Of a DNA stretch of 64,000 nucleotides, positions 53,039-61,277 are shown piece by piece (positions within the stretch are counted from its first letter, which is position 1; the number at the start of each line of letters is the position of its first letter). The translations under genes and the position numbers were made by a program. The stretch spans positions 177,803 through 241,802 of the forward strand of contig NZ_MDDR01000036.1 in assembly GCF_001870435.1 (NCBI RefSeq), given 5' to 3'. This DNA is from Pseudomonas costantinii (GTDB lineage: Bacteria > Pseudomonadota > Gammaproteobacteria > Pseudomonadales > Pseudomonadaceae). The notes beneath the pieces were generated by a model that ran no database searches, was not told the DNA's origin, and saw nothing but the letters and a program-made list of their open reading frames with translations.

Positions 53039-54988
53039 TCAGCGTACGCTGATGGCGGGAGCGGCTTCCTTTGGCGGCTTCCAGCTCAGCAATTGCTGTT
53101 TGAACCCATAGCTGGCGGCCTGGTAATAAGTGATTGCGCGCTGGATCAACGGGTCATCACTGCCCACCGGTAACTCCTGGCTCTCACCCAAGGCTTGATT
53201 GTGACGACGCAGACCCTGGCGCGGGCTGAGGATCGCCAGGTCCTTGCCGTCAAACAATCCCAAGTACTGGTAGTTGCCGACGACCACGCGCGGAGGCAAC
53301 GGGTTGTCTTGCAACAGGTTACGGCCGAAGAAGGTCGACTCGTAGCTCAGGTTGATCAGGCCCAGCAAGGTCGGCGCAAGGTCGATCTGGCTGGCCAGTT
53401 GCGCGTTTTCCCGAGCTTCGATCAGCTTGGGTGCATAGATGAACAGTGGGATCTGGTAGTTGGTGATGGGCAGGTCTTCCTTGCCTGCGCTACCGGCAGT
53501 GTGGTCGGCGACGAACACGAAAATCGTGTTATCGAACCAGGGTTTCTGGCGTGCGGCCTCGAGGAATTCACCGATGGCGTGGTCGGTGTATTTCACTGCG
53601 CCGTCACGACCTTTACCTGACTTGATATCGATGCGCCCGTCCGGGTAGGTGTAAGGGCGATGGTTGGAGGTGGTCATCAGTTGCAGCAAGAAAGGCTGCT
53701 GTTTGGCGTAGTCGGCGTCGGCCAGTTTCAGGGTTTGCCGGTAGAGGTCTTCATCGGCCATGCCCCAGGCGTTCTTAAACGAAATTTCTGCTTCAGGCAC
53801 GCTGCTCTGGTCGACGACACGATAGCCGTTGCCACTGAAAAACGCGTTCATATTGTCGAAGTAACCACGCCCGCCATAGACGAACACGCTGTCGTAACCG
53901 ATGGCGCTGAGTTGTTGGCCGAGGCTGGCGAAACCGCTCTCACGGCCAATGCGCTTGACGATAGAGCGGCCAGGCGTGGGTGGAATCGCCAATGTGATCG
54001 CTTCCAGGCCACGGTCCGTACGGGTGCCGGTGGCATAGAAGTTATTGAAGTACAGGCTTTGTTTACGCAGGGCATCGAGGTTGGGCGTCAGGTTGTTTTC
54101 ATCGCCATTGCTGCCCATGTATTTGGCGCTGAAGCTTTCTATGGTCACCAGCACGATGTTGGGTTTACGTAATGTGCCTGGGTTGTCGATAGCGCGGCGA
54201 ATATCCAGCGGGTCCGTGCCGATAAAGCGTGCATTGGGCTCGCTGAGTTCCGCGCGCAGTTGTTTGGCGACAACGTCGGTTGGCAGGCTTTTGTAGAACT
54301 GTGTGTAATCCAGTTCGTTATTGCGGAAGGCGGCGAAAAACTGATACGGGCCATTGCTCGCCAGTTCGTTCATATAGGGGTTGCCGCCCTGGGCGCGTGG
54401 GCTGCTCTGGCTGATCAGTTGCAGGCTGAGGCCGGCGACCACTAACAGGCTTAGAGCATTCAACAAGCGGCCACGCATTGGCGGTAGAGGCGCGTTCATC
54501 GCAGCATTAAACGGCTTGCGCAGGGCCAGGCTCAACACAATCGCCAGCATCGCTAACAAACTGAGCAGCTTGCCGATCGGGTAGGACTCCAGCAGGTTGT
54601 TCAACACTTCTTTGGAGTACACCAGGTAGTCGACGGCGATAAAGTTGAAGCGCACGCCGAACTCATCCCAGAACAGCCATTCTGCAACTGAAGTGAATAG
54701 CATCGTGAACAGGCTGACGGTGAGCACCACTTGCAGGAACCAGCGATGGCCTCGGCGGCGCCATAGTGCGGGCGGGCATAGCAGCAAATACAGCCCCAGC
54801 GGCAAGGCCGCATAGGTCAGGAAGCCCAGGTCGTACAGTAAACCGATGCCAAACACCGGCAGCAGGTTGCCACCGACTTCGTCCAGGTGAGTAATCAGCA
54901 ACACGCTGCGGGTGAGCAGGAACACAGCCAGCCATGCGCCGGTTACGAGCAGCAGATAACGCATAGGCGCTGTTTTGAGAAACCCCAT
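53039..54988 (-). CDS. LtaS-like membrane phosphoglycerol transferase (sulfatase fold)
   Basis: A 649-residue inner-membrane protein. Five transmembrane helices (about 1-185) precede a periplasmic sulfatase-type domain with the catalytic Thr in VLVTIESFSAKYMGSNGDE, TNRGLEAITLAIPPTPG-type loop (residues near 330) and FVFVADHTAGSAGKEDLP. Gram-negative members act in osmoregulated glucan or envelope decoration with phosphoglycerol. The gene diverges from colR, and a TTTTTCAC-ended box oriented toward it lies in the shared gap. True lipoteichoic acid synthesis is not implied. Confidence 0.85.
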   Translation of the reverse strand: MGFLKTAPMRYLLLVTGAWLAVFLLTRSVLLITHLDEVGGNLLPVFGIGLLYDLGFLTYAALPLGLYLLLCPPALWRRRGHRWFLQVVLTVSLFTMLFTSVAEWLFWDEFGVRFNFIAVDYLVYSKEVLNNLLESYPIGKLLSLLAMLAIVLSLALRKPFNAAMNAPLPPMRGRLLNALSLLVVAGLSLQLISQSSPRAQGGNPYMNELASNGPYQFFAAFRNNELDYTQFYKSLPTDVVAKQLRAELSEPNARFIGTDPLDIRRAIDNPGTLRKPNIVLVTIESFSAKYMGSNGDENNLTPNLDALRKQSLYFNNFYATGTRTDRGLEAITLAIPPTPGRSIVKRIGRESGFASLGQQLSAIGYDSVFVYGGRGYFDNMNAFFSGNGYRVVDQSSVPEAEISFKNAWGMADEDLYRQTLKLADADYAKQQPFLLQLMTTSNHRPYTYPDGRIDIKSGKGRDGAVKYTDHAIGEFLEAARQKPWFDNTIFVFVADHTAGSAGKEDLPITNYQIPLFIYAPKLIEARENAQLASQIDLAPTLLGLINLSYESTFFGRNLLQDNPLPPRVVVGNYQYLGLFDGKDLAILSPRQGLRRHNQALGESQELPVGSDDPLIQRAITYYQAASYGFKQQLLSWKPPKEAAPAISVR

Positions 54989-55056
54989 GTTCCTATTCCT
55001 TATATTGTTCAGCGGCGATTTTCGTCCCGGCGCTGTCGTCAGTGTGTGAAGCTATA

Positions 55057-55069
55057 GTGAAAAACTCGT
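55057..55069 (-). promoter_or_regulatory. Candidate ColR box in the ltaS-like/colR gap
   Basis: Minus strand reads ACGAGTTTTTCAC, matching 12 of 13 bases of the box before the methyltransferase gene. It points toward the ltaS-like gene. Confidence 0.5.
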
Positions 55070-55189
55070 TGTAGCTACAAATCAGTTGAAAACCTTAATC
55101 GATAAGGCTCTCAGGCCTAGCCGCGAGCCACGCTTGGCCTTAAGCTGCGCCTGCCAACACGGCCGTTACCGCGTACGGAGACACTGCCC

Positions 55190-55873
55190 ATGCGAATTTT
55201 ATTGGTTGAAGACAACCGCGATATTCTGGCCAACCTGGCCGATTACCTGGGGCTAAAAGGCTATACCGTGGACTGTGCGCAGGACGGTTTGTCGGGCCTG
55301 CACCTGGCCGCCACCGAACATTACGACTTGATCGTGCTCGACATTATGCTACCCGGCATCGATGGCTACACCTTGTGCAAACGCCTGCGTGAAGACGCAC
55401 GCCGCGACACGCCGGTGATCATGCTCACCGCTCGCGATCAATTGGATGACCGGTTGCAGGGCTTCAAGTCCGGCGCCGATGATTATTTGCTCAAGCCGTT
55501 TGCCTTGTCCGAATTGGCTGCGCGCATTGAAGCCGTGCTGCGCCGTGCCCAGGGTGGCGGTCGCCGTGCCCTGCAAGTCGGCGATTTGCACTACGACCTC
55601 GATACCTTGGAGGTCACCCGCGAAGGGCGATTGCTCAAGCTCAACCCCGTGGGCCTGAAATTGCTGGCGGTCTTGATGCAGAAAAGCCCGCACGTGCTGC
55701 GCCGGGAAATTCTCGAGGAAGCTCTGTGGGGCGATGACTGCCCGGACAGCGACAGCCTGCGCAGCCATGTTCACCAATTGCGCCAAGTGATCGATAAACC
55801 CTTCGCCAAGCCACTGCTGCAAACGGTACACGGCGTGGGTTATCGCCTGGCCGAGGGCCGTGATGGAGTTTAA
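55190..55873 (+). CDS. colR: Response regulator ColR
   Basis: A 227-residue OmpR-family regulator. The receiver begins MRILLVEDNRDILANLADYL with phospho-acceptor Asp51 (VLDIMLPGIDGY), and a winged-helix DNA-binding domain ends LLQTVHGVGYRLAEG. Sequence is nearly that of P. putida and P. fluorescens ColR, which keeps the outer membrane stable, supports root colonisation and mediates metal tolerance. It overlaps colS by 11 bases. Confidence 0.95.
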   Translation: MRILLVEDNRDILANLADYLGLKGYTVDCAQDGLSGLHLAATEHYDLIVLDIMLPGIDGYTLCKRLREDARRDTPVIMLTARDQLDDRLQGFKSGADDYLLKPFALSELAARIEAVLRRAQGGGRRALQVGDLHYDLDTLEVTREGRLLKLNPVGLKLLAVLMQKSPHVLRREILEEALWGDDCPDSDSLRSHVHQLRQVIDKPFAKPLLQTVHGVGYRLAEGRDGV

Positions 55874-57143
55874 GCAAAGCCTTGCCCAGCGGATCATCAT
55901 TGCCTTCGCCTTGATGAGCGCGTTGGTGGCGGGAGCCTTCGCCATGGGCATCGTTGCGACCGTGCACCTGGTGGAAGAGAAGCTGATCTCGGCAGGCCTG
56001 GGCGGCGACTTGCAACGCTTGCTGCTGATGGACAGCGTCGAAGATTGGCACCACCGGCCGGAGCCGGACCAACTGTTCTATTTCAGCGGCGGGCCTGGGG
56101 ATTTCGAGCTACCCAAGGATTTGCGGCACTTGGAGCCAGGCTTTCATGAGGTGTTTCGCGAGTCACTGTCGTACCACGGCATGGTCGAAGTGGTTGATGG
56201 GCGGCGTTATGTATTGCTGCAAGACCAGAGCGATTTCGAAGAGCGCGAGCGCGTTCTATTCGCCGTAGTGCTGGTGGGCTTCGTGCTGAGCCTGGCGCTT
56301 GCGGTGTTCCTGGGTTGGGTCCTGGCGCGTAAGGTGATGGCGCCGGTCGTGCGTCTCGCCCGCCAGGTCCGTCATCGTGACCAGTTGCTAGGCCTGGCGC
56401 CGCCCCTGGCGCCGGACTATGCGGCCGATGAAGTCGGCGAACTGGCCGTGGCCTTCGACGCCACACTGGGCCGCTTGCGTCAGGCATTGTCCCGTGAACA
56501 GTTGTTTACCAGCGACGTCAGCCACGAATTGCGTACGCCGTTGATGGTGCTGGCCAGTTCATGTGAACTGCTGCTGGAAAACCCGGCCATTGATCAACGC
56601 GGCCGCAATCAAGTGGAGCGAATCGCCCGTGCCTGCGAAGAGATGCGCGAACTGGTGCAAACCTTCTTGATGCTGGCCCGCGCCAAACACGATGATGCTG
56701 CCATGTCGCCCCAGGTCAACCTGACGCAGGTGGCCGATGACTTGCTCGGGATCTGGCGCGAACCCATTGAGCAAAAAGGCCTCGAATTGATCTACCAGCC
56801 AGGTAATCCCCTGGGTACCCGCTACAACACCACGTTCTTGCATGCGGTGATGGGCAACCTGCTGCGCAATGCCTTGCATTACACCGAACAGGGCTTTATC
56901 CGCCTGACCCTCGAACCCAGTGGTTTTGTGGTGGAAGACTCCGGCGTCGGCATTCCCGAAGACAAGCGTGAAGCGATGTTCGAGCCCTTTGTACGCGGCA
57001 GCGAAAAGCGTGGTGAGGGCCTAGGGTTAGGTTTGTCACTGGTGCAGCGCATCTGTGAGAGCCAGGGCTGGAGTGTCAGCCTGAGCACCATGGAGCCCAA
57101 TGGCTGCCGTTTTCATGTCGAGTTGAGCCAAGTCAAACCCTGA
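55863..57143 (+). CDS. colS: Sensor kinase ColS
   Basis: A 426-residue histidine kinase. Two transmembrane helices (about 10-33 and 131-156) enclose a periplasmic domain rich in acidic residues, including Glu126-Glu-Arg-Glu129 (DFEERERVLF), an ExxE motif of the kind reported to sense Zn and Fe(III) in P. putida. The phospho-acceptor is His221 (SDVSHELRTPL), matching the position known for ColS. The HATPase shows NLLRNALHYTEQG and GLGLGLSLVQRI. A terminator follows, so downstream genes have their own promoter. Confidence 0.95.
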   Translation: MEFKQSLAQRIIIAFALMSALVAGAFAMGIVATVHLVEEKLISAGLGGDLQRLLLMDSVEDWHHRPEPDQLFYFSGGPGDFELPKDLRHLEPGFHEVFRESLSYHGMVEVVDGRRYVLLQDQSDFEERERVLFAVVLVGFVLSLALAVFLGWVLARKVMAPVVRLARQVRHRDQLLGLAPPLAPDYAADEVGELAVAFDATLGRLRQALSREQLFTSDVSHELRTPLMVLASSCELLLENPAIDQRGRNQVERIARACEEMRELVQTFLMLARAKHDDAAMSPQVNLTQVADDLLGIWREPIEQKGLELIYQPGNPLGTRYNTTFLHAVMGNLLRNALHYTEQGFIRLTLEPSGFVVEDSGVGIPEDKREAMFEPFVRGSEKRGEGLGLGLSLVQRICESQGWSVSLSTMEPNGCRFHVELSQVKP

Positions 57144-57151
57144 CCCCCACC

Positions 57152-57183
57152 CTGCCGCTATCCTGCGGCAGATCCCCTTTTTT
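57152..57183 (+). terminator. Terminator after colS
   Basis: CTGCCGC-TATCCT-GCGGCAG followed by a T-run at 57178-57183. Confidence 0.8.
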
Positions 57184-57249
57184 CGGCGAAGATGGCCGCA
57201 TGCCATCGTTTGTTTCCGTAAAGTCTTGAAATGTATGGGGCTGGACAGG

Positions 57250-57262
57250 ACAAGTTTTTCAC
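57250..57262 (+). promoter_or_regulatory. Candidate ColR box before the methyltransferase-inaA genes
   Basis: ACAAGTTTTTCAC, with a possible -35 TTGACC at 57269-57274. In P. putida ColR is known to control the genes just downstream of colS through a TTTTTCAC-ended site. Confidence 0.6.
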
Positions 57263-57327
57263 AACGGGTTGACCTGTTGATCACAGTTTGCTGCTTAAGG
57301 TTGTAGGCATCAGCTACTGGAGATCCG

Positions 57328-58011
57328 TTGATGCCTACCCCGATCAAGCTCGATTTTTCTGAAAAGTACGACGATCAACACGCACAGGAGTATTTGCTCA
57401 AGCATCAGGACAACCTGGCTCGCCGGTTATCCCACAAACGCGACGAGCAACTGGCGCGCGGCGCACTGGCCCTGGCGGGTGAGCCTGGCCTGGTATTGGA
57501 CCTGCCGTGCGGGGCCGGGCGTTTCTGGCCATTGCTGGCTGAGAAACCCAACCGTGTGATTATCGGTGCCGACAATTCGGCGTCGATGTTGAAAGTCGCT
57601 ACCGTCGCCCAGCCGGCAGAGGTGGTGAAACGGGTACGTCCTTTGCAGACCTCTGCCTTTGATATCGATTTGCCCGATAACTCGGTCGACAGCATCTTCT
57701 GTATGCGCTTGCTGCACCACATTGGTGATGCGGAGCACAGGCTGGCAATACTGCGCGAGTTTCAGCGTGTGACCCGTGACAGCGTCATTGTTTCGCTGTG
57801 GGTGGATGGTAATTTCAAGGCTTGGAAGCGCAAGCGCCTCGAAGAGCAACGTCGCAAGAAAGGTGAGCAGGACGGTTACCAAAACCGGTTTGTGTTACCG
57901 GCGGCTACTGTTGAAGCCGAGTTCGAGCAGGCCGGTTTCCGCGTTCAGGAATCCCTGGACTTCATGCCGCTCTACGCCATGTGGCGAGTGTATGTATTGC
58001 GTAAGAGGTAA
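57328..58011 (+). CDS. SAM-dependent methyltransferase of the colRS locus (orf222-like)
   Basis: A 227-residue class I methyltransferase. The SAM site includes LVLDLPCGAGRFWPLLAE and VIIGADNSASMLKVA, followed by DNSVDSIFCMRLLHHIGD. It corresponds to orf222 in the colRS locus of P. fluorescens WCS365, where it precedes inaA. The substrate is unknown, but the pairing suggests lipopolysaccharide-core modification. It probably depends on ColR. Confidence 0.88.
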   Translation: MMPTPIKLDFSEKYDDQHAQEYLLKHQDNLARRLSHKRDEQLARGALALAGEPGLVLDLPCGAGRFWPLLAEKPNRVIIGADNSASMLKVATVAQPAEVVKRVRPLQTSAFDIDLPDNSVDSIFCMRLLHHIGDAEHRLAILREFQRVTRDSVIVSLWVDGNFKAWKRKRLEEQRRKKGEQDGYQNRFVLPAATVEAEFEQAGFRVQESLDFMPLYAMWRVYVLRKR

Positions 58012-58015
58012 CAGG

Positions 58016-58735
58016 ATGGCCGTTGAGTGCATAGCAGGCAGTCATGTAGCTCCCGAAAAACGATTTGATTTTTTCTGGCGTCAGCAAGGCGAGTGGGTCG
58101 AGGAGCCCAATCGTCGACGGGGCGGTGAAAGCGGTGTGCAACGGGTGACAAGCCCTAACGGCCGCTTGCTCTACAGCAAACGCCAGACCGGCCATATCTA
58201 CCGCAGTTGGCTCTACCCGTTTGGACGCCCAACCGTGTTGCGCGAGCTTGATGCGCTCAAGGGCATGCGTTCGTTGGATGTACGGGTGCCCGAATTGGTG
58301 TTCTGCGAGGCGCGCCGTGACCCTGTGCACCAATGGAAAGCGTTATTGGTGACCGCGTCCCTCGACGGTTTCGACGAGATCGAAAATTGGTACGCCGCAG
58401 GCGGTCGTGAACAGTACGGCGAATTAGTGCATGAGCGTTTGCTCAAGGAGTTGGCGGGCACCCTGGCACGTATGCACAAGGGGCGCTGGCAGCATGGTTG
58501 CCTGTACGCCAAACACATCTTTGTACGGGTCACGGGTGAAGGCGATTCGGTGAATGTGGACATCGCGCTGCTGGATTTTGAAAAGTCTCGCCGACGTTTG
58601 ACCGCCCATCGGGCCGCGTCCCATGACATGCGGCAACTGCGTCGCCATTCGTCGTGGAGCAGTACTGACTGGGAAAAACTCAGCTACTTTTATGAAACGG
58701 TGTTTGGCAGTGCCATCAAGGGTTTAACCAGATGA
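58016..58735 (+). CDS. inaA: InaA/WaaP-family lipopolysaccharide kinase
   Basis: A 239-residue protein kinase-like enzyme that likely phosphorylates heptose or another sugar of the lipopolysaccharide core. Kinase motifs include LARMHKGRWQHGCLYAKHIF (catalytic-loop analogue) and DIALLDFEKSRRR (DFG analogue). ATG at 58016 starts where homology begins; the longer frame upstream lies inside the methyltransferase gene. AGAGGTAACAGG provides the binding site. Its stop overlaps the next small gene. Confidence 0.88.
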   Translation: MAVECIAGSHVAPEKRFDFFWRQQGEWVEEPNRRRGGESGVQRVTSPNGRLLYSKRQTGHIYRSWLYPFGRPTVLRELDALKGMRSLDVRVPELVFCEARRDPVHQWKALLVTASLDGFDEIENWYAAGGREQYGELVHERLLKELAGTLARMHKGRWQHGCLYAKHIFVRVTGEGDSVNVDIALLDFEKSRRRLTAHRAASHDMRQLRRHSSWSSTDWEKLSYFYETVFGSAIKGLTR

Positions 58736-58959
58736 AGCTAGAAATAGCACGAGGTATGTTTCTGGTCGGTGCGTTGGGTATAGCAGCCCTGGCCCTGGCT
58801 GTGTGGGAGCAACCTCGCACACAAGTTCTCAGTGCGGTGCAGGGTGATGCGCAGTGCCTGTTGCCGCGTGTTGCCAAGACGAGTTCGGCGGCGAAGCCTG
58901 ATCATGATTTGCTGTTATTTCTGTTTGGAATGTCTCAAGGGATGAGGCCACAGAGTTGA
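58732..58959 (+). CDS. Small single-pass membrane protein of the colRS locus
   Basis: A 75-residue protein starting in the ATGA overlap with inaA, so translationally coupled. One hydrophobic helix (MFLVGALGIAALALAVW) follows a short N-terminus, and a polar tail follows. It has no family name I recognise. Coupling to an lipopolysaccharide kinase gene suggests an envelope role. A terminator follows. Confidence 0.7.
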   Translation: MKLEIARGMFLVGALGIAALALAVWEQPRTQVLSAVQGDAQCLLPRVAKTSSAAKPDHDLLLFLFGMSQGMRPQS

Positions 58960-58978
58960 AACGATTCAAACCCCCGGG

Positions 58979-59010
58979 AAAGGGCCTTGCGATGCGAGGC
59001 CCTTTTTTTT
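58979..59010 (+). terminator. Terminator of the orf222-inaA transcript
   Basis: AAAGGGCCT-loop-AGGCCCTTT followed by a T8 run. Confidence 0.9.
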
Positions 59011-59081
59011 GGCTGTGACGGGGGAGTCCCTATCAGCCATTACCTAAATAACGGACATGCCCCCCAATCCAATAAGTAACG

Positions 59082-60182
59082 TCAGACCAGATGCAGATGG
59101 TTATCCCAAAACCCCGCCGGCAATTCCAACGGTTTAGCCATCAACTCTTTCTGACGGCAATCGTAGAAGCGGCAACGTCCCTGGCCCGAGGTGACGACAA
59201 AGCCATCCGCCACGGCGCCCACCCCGGCACAGTCCGGCAATGGCCCATCCAGCCGCAGCTCAAAGCTGTCCATGTCCCAGATAAAAAAGCGATTACCCCG
59301 AGGCGCAGTCAACGCAACCAGGCGCAACTCGCTATGTACCGCCACGCTGGCGGTGTAGTGCCCCATCGCCTGTAACTGCTCATCCGCCACCGGAAACGCC
59401 ACAAAAGGCTGCCCCGGCCGCTTGATCGCCAGCAACTCGGAACGCTCCTGAGAAGGCCCCATAAACTGTTGCCCAGTGAGGATCGTGCCATCGCCGACGA
59501 TCCCCATATGACGCACGCTGTTCATCTGCTGGCCCAGGGTTTCCTTGCTGATCAAGGTGCCGTCGCGATGCATCAGCACCAGGCTTGGTTCCATGGCGTT
59601 GAGGTTCATCTCCACACGGCTTTCAGCTTCGGTGCGAATACCACCGTTGGCCACCACCAGGGTTTCGCCGTCGGGCATCCACGACACCTGATGCGGGCCA
59701 ATGCCGTGGGTGGAGATCTCACCGGTGTGCACCAGGCGCTCACCTTCAAACGTGTACACGCCGAGCAGGCCACGGCCAGGGTCGGACGTGTCGTTCTCAG
59801 TGGCGTACAGCCAGTCACCGCTCTTGTGAATCACGGCATGGCCATAAAAGTGGCGATTGGCGTGGGAGCTAATGGTTTGCAGCAGCGCGCCATCACGCAG
59901 GTCGATCAGGTAACTCTCGGTGCCCGGGCGACGGGCGACGAACAGTGCAATCGGCAGCGTCGGGTGATTGATGATGTCGTGGCAGCGTTGGCCGACCTGG
60001 GTGGCAAATACCTGCTTGCCGTCCAGGTGATAACCCACGGCGTAGTGCTTGCCGTCCGCATCATCCCGCGCCGACAGCAGCAGCGGGCCCTTGTCCTTTT
60101 GCTTGAACAGCGTCCAGCCACCCAAAGTGATCGCACTGAGCAGCACGCTGCCGACCGCCAAAGCCTGTCGCCTGAGCATCAT
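59082..60182 (-). CDS. DUF1513 periplasmic beta-propeller-like protein
   Basis: A 366-residue exported protein. The N-terminus MMLRRQALAVGSVLLSAITL has a twin-arginine and a hydrophobic stretch, suggesting Tat or Sec export. The body has repeated strands with HYGHAVIHKSGDWLYATEND-like, GIGPHQVSWMPDGETLVVANGG and MGHYTASVAV segments, fitting a seven-bladed propeller. It overlaps the imelysin stop (TGATG) and closes an operon with imelysin and a di-haem protein. Role is unknown; an iron or metal link is inferred from context. Confidence 0.85.
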   Translation of the reverse strand: MMLRRQALAVGSVLLSAITLGGWTLFKQKDKGPLLLSARDDADGKHYAVGYHLDGKQVFATQVGQRCHDIINHPTLPIALFVARRPGTESYLIDLRDGALLQTISSHANRHFYGHAVIHKSGDWLYATENDTSDPGRGLLGVYTFEGERLVHTGEISTHGIGPHQVSWMPDGETLVVANGGIRTEAESRVEMNLNAMEPSLVLMHRDGTLISKETLGQQMNSVRHMGIVGDGTILTGQQFMGPSQERSELLAIKRPGQPFVAFPVADEQLQAMGHYTASVAVHSELRLVALTAPRGNRFFIWDMDSFELRLDGPLPDCAGVGAVADGFVVTSGQGRCRFYDCRQKELMAKPLELPAGFWDNHLHLV

Positions 60183-61246
60183 CAGTCACCGTCGTTGGCG
60201 TTAAAGCCCAGTTGGATGCCCAGCGCCTTGGCCAACTCGCCTTCGTGCAGGCGGTGGACAACGTTGAGGCTGTCGTAGAGGTCGTTGAGCTGCTGGCGCC
60301 CGGCATCGTCGGCCAACAGTTCGTTGAGCGTGCGCTGGTTGCTGGCGAACAATTTCAGGGCCGCGGCATAAGCAGCATCAATCTTGTCGGCCAACGGTTT
60401 CTGATTGGATGGCAGCAGGCCACGCAGGCCTTTGTTGTCGACCCCGACCCATACGGTCTGGGCGGCGGCGAGGCTGGCTTGCAGGCTTTGCAGGGACGAC
60501 TGGCTGCGCCAGGAGTCAGCCTGGAACGGCTGCGGAATGCCCTTGGTCTGGCGGCCCATCGGCGTGCCGAGTTTTTTCTTCAGGGTGTCCAGCGCGGTCA
60601 CTTGGACGCGCAGCAGATCGGCGATGGCTTCGTGGGAATCAGCGTAGCGCTGGTTCGGGAACTTGGTCATCTGCGCGAGCATGCCGTCGGTGTTGTTCCA
60701 ACTGGCCAGGATTTCTTCGGCCAGGGTTTTCTGACGCTCGCCGATAGCCACCAGCAGTGGGCAGTAGCGGGCTTTCTGGGCTTCGTCGGCGACGTCGGTC
60801 TTGGCGTCGTAGAGGATGTATTCGTAAGCCGACAGGCCTTGTACCACGACGCTGGATTTAGCCAGGGCGGCGCCGTCGATCTGCGGCTGGGCGGTGACCA
60901 GTTGTTCAACTTGGCGACCCACCAGGTTTTTCTTGTCCGGCCAGAACTGCACCTGCCACGAGCGGTTGCCCTCGGCCAGTGGACCGATCAGCAGCGGTTG
61001 CAACTCGGCCCAGGCCTTTTGTGCGTGGAGGAAGTCGGCGCGGGCAGTTTCCAGGCTTTCCTTGCCCTGGCAGTAGGCGAGGGCACTGACGGCCAGTTGA
61101 CGGTCGGCTTCAACCCAGCGGCTGTAGGTCGGCAGGATCACTTGCTTGGCGATGGCTGCCGAGGTCACCGCTTGCGGGTCCTGGGGCGAGCAGGCGCCGA
61201 GGGCGAGGGCGGCCAGGCTGGTGAACAACAACTTGGGACGAAACAT
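60182..61246 (-). CDS. Imelysin-family lipoprotein
   Basis: A 354-residue periplasmic lipoprotein with lipobox LALGACSP (Cys19). The imelysin/EfeO-type four-helix domain begins ILPTYSRWVEADRQLAVSA and contains GPLAEGNRSWQVQFWPDKKN and SAYEYILYD. Imelysins are linked to iron uptake and are often Fur-controlled. AAGGGAG precedes the ATG. It follows the di-haem gene by 31 bases. Confidence 0.87.
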   Translation of the reverse strand: MFRPKLLFTSLAALALGACSPQDPQAVTSAAIAKQVILPTYSRWVEADRQLAVSALAYCQGKESLETARADFLHAQKAWAELQPLLIGPLAEGNRSWQVQFWPDKKNLVGRQVEQLVTAQPQIDGAALAKSSVVVQGLSAYEYILYDAKTDVADEAQKARYCPLLVAIGERQKTLAEEILASWNNTDGMLAQMTKFPNQRYADSHEAIADLLRVQVTALDTLKKKLGTPMGRQTKGIPQPFQADSWRSQSSLQSLQASLAAAQTVWVGVDNKGLRGLLPSNQKPLADKIDAAYAAALKLFASNQRTLNELLADDAGRQQLNDLYDSLNVVHRLHEGELAKALGIQLGFNANDGD

Positions 61247-61277
61247 GTCGAGCTCCCTTCGGTAAGTGGGGCAAAGC

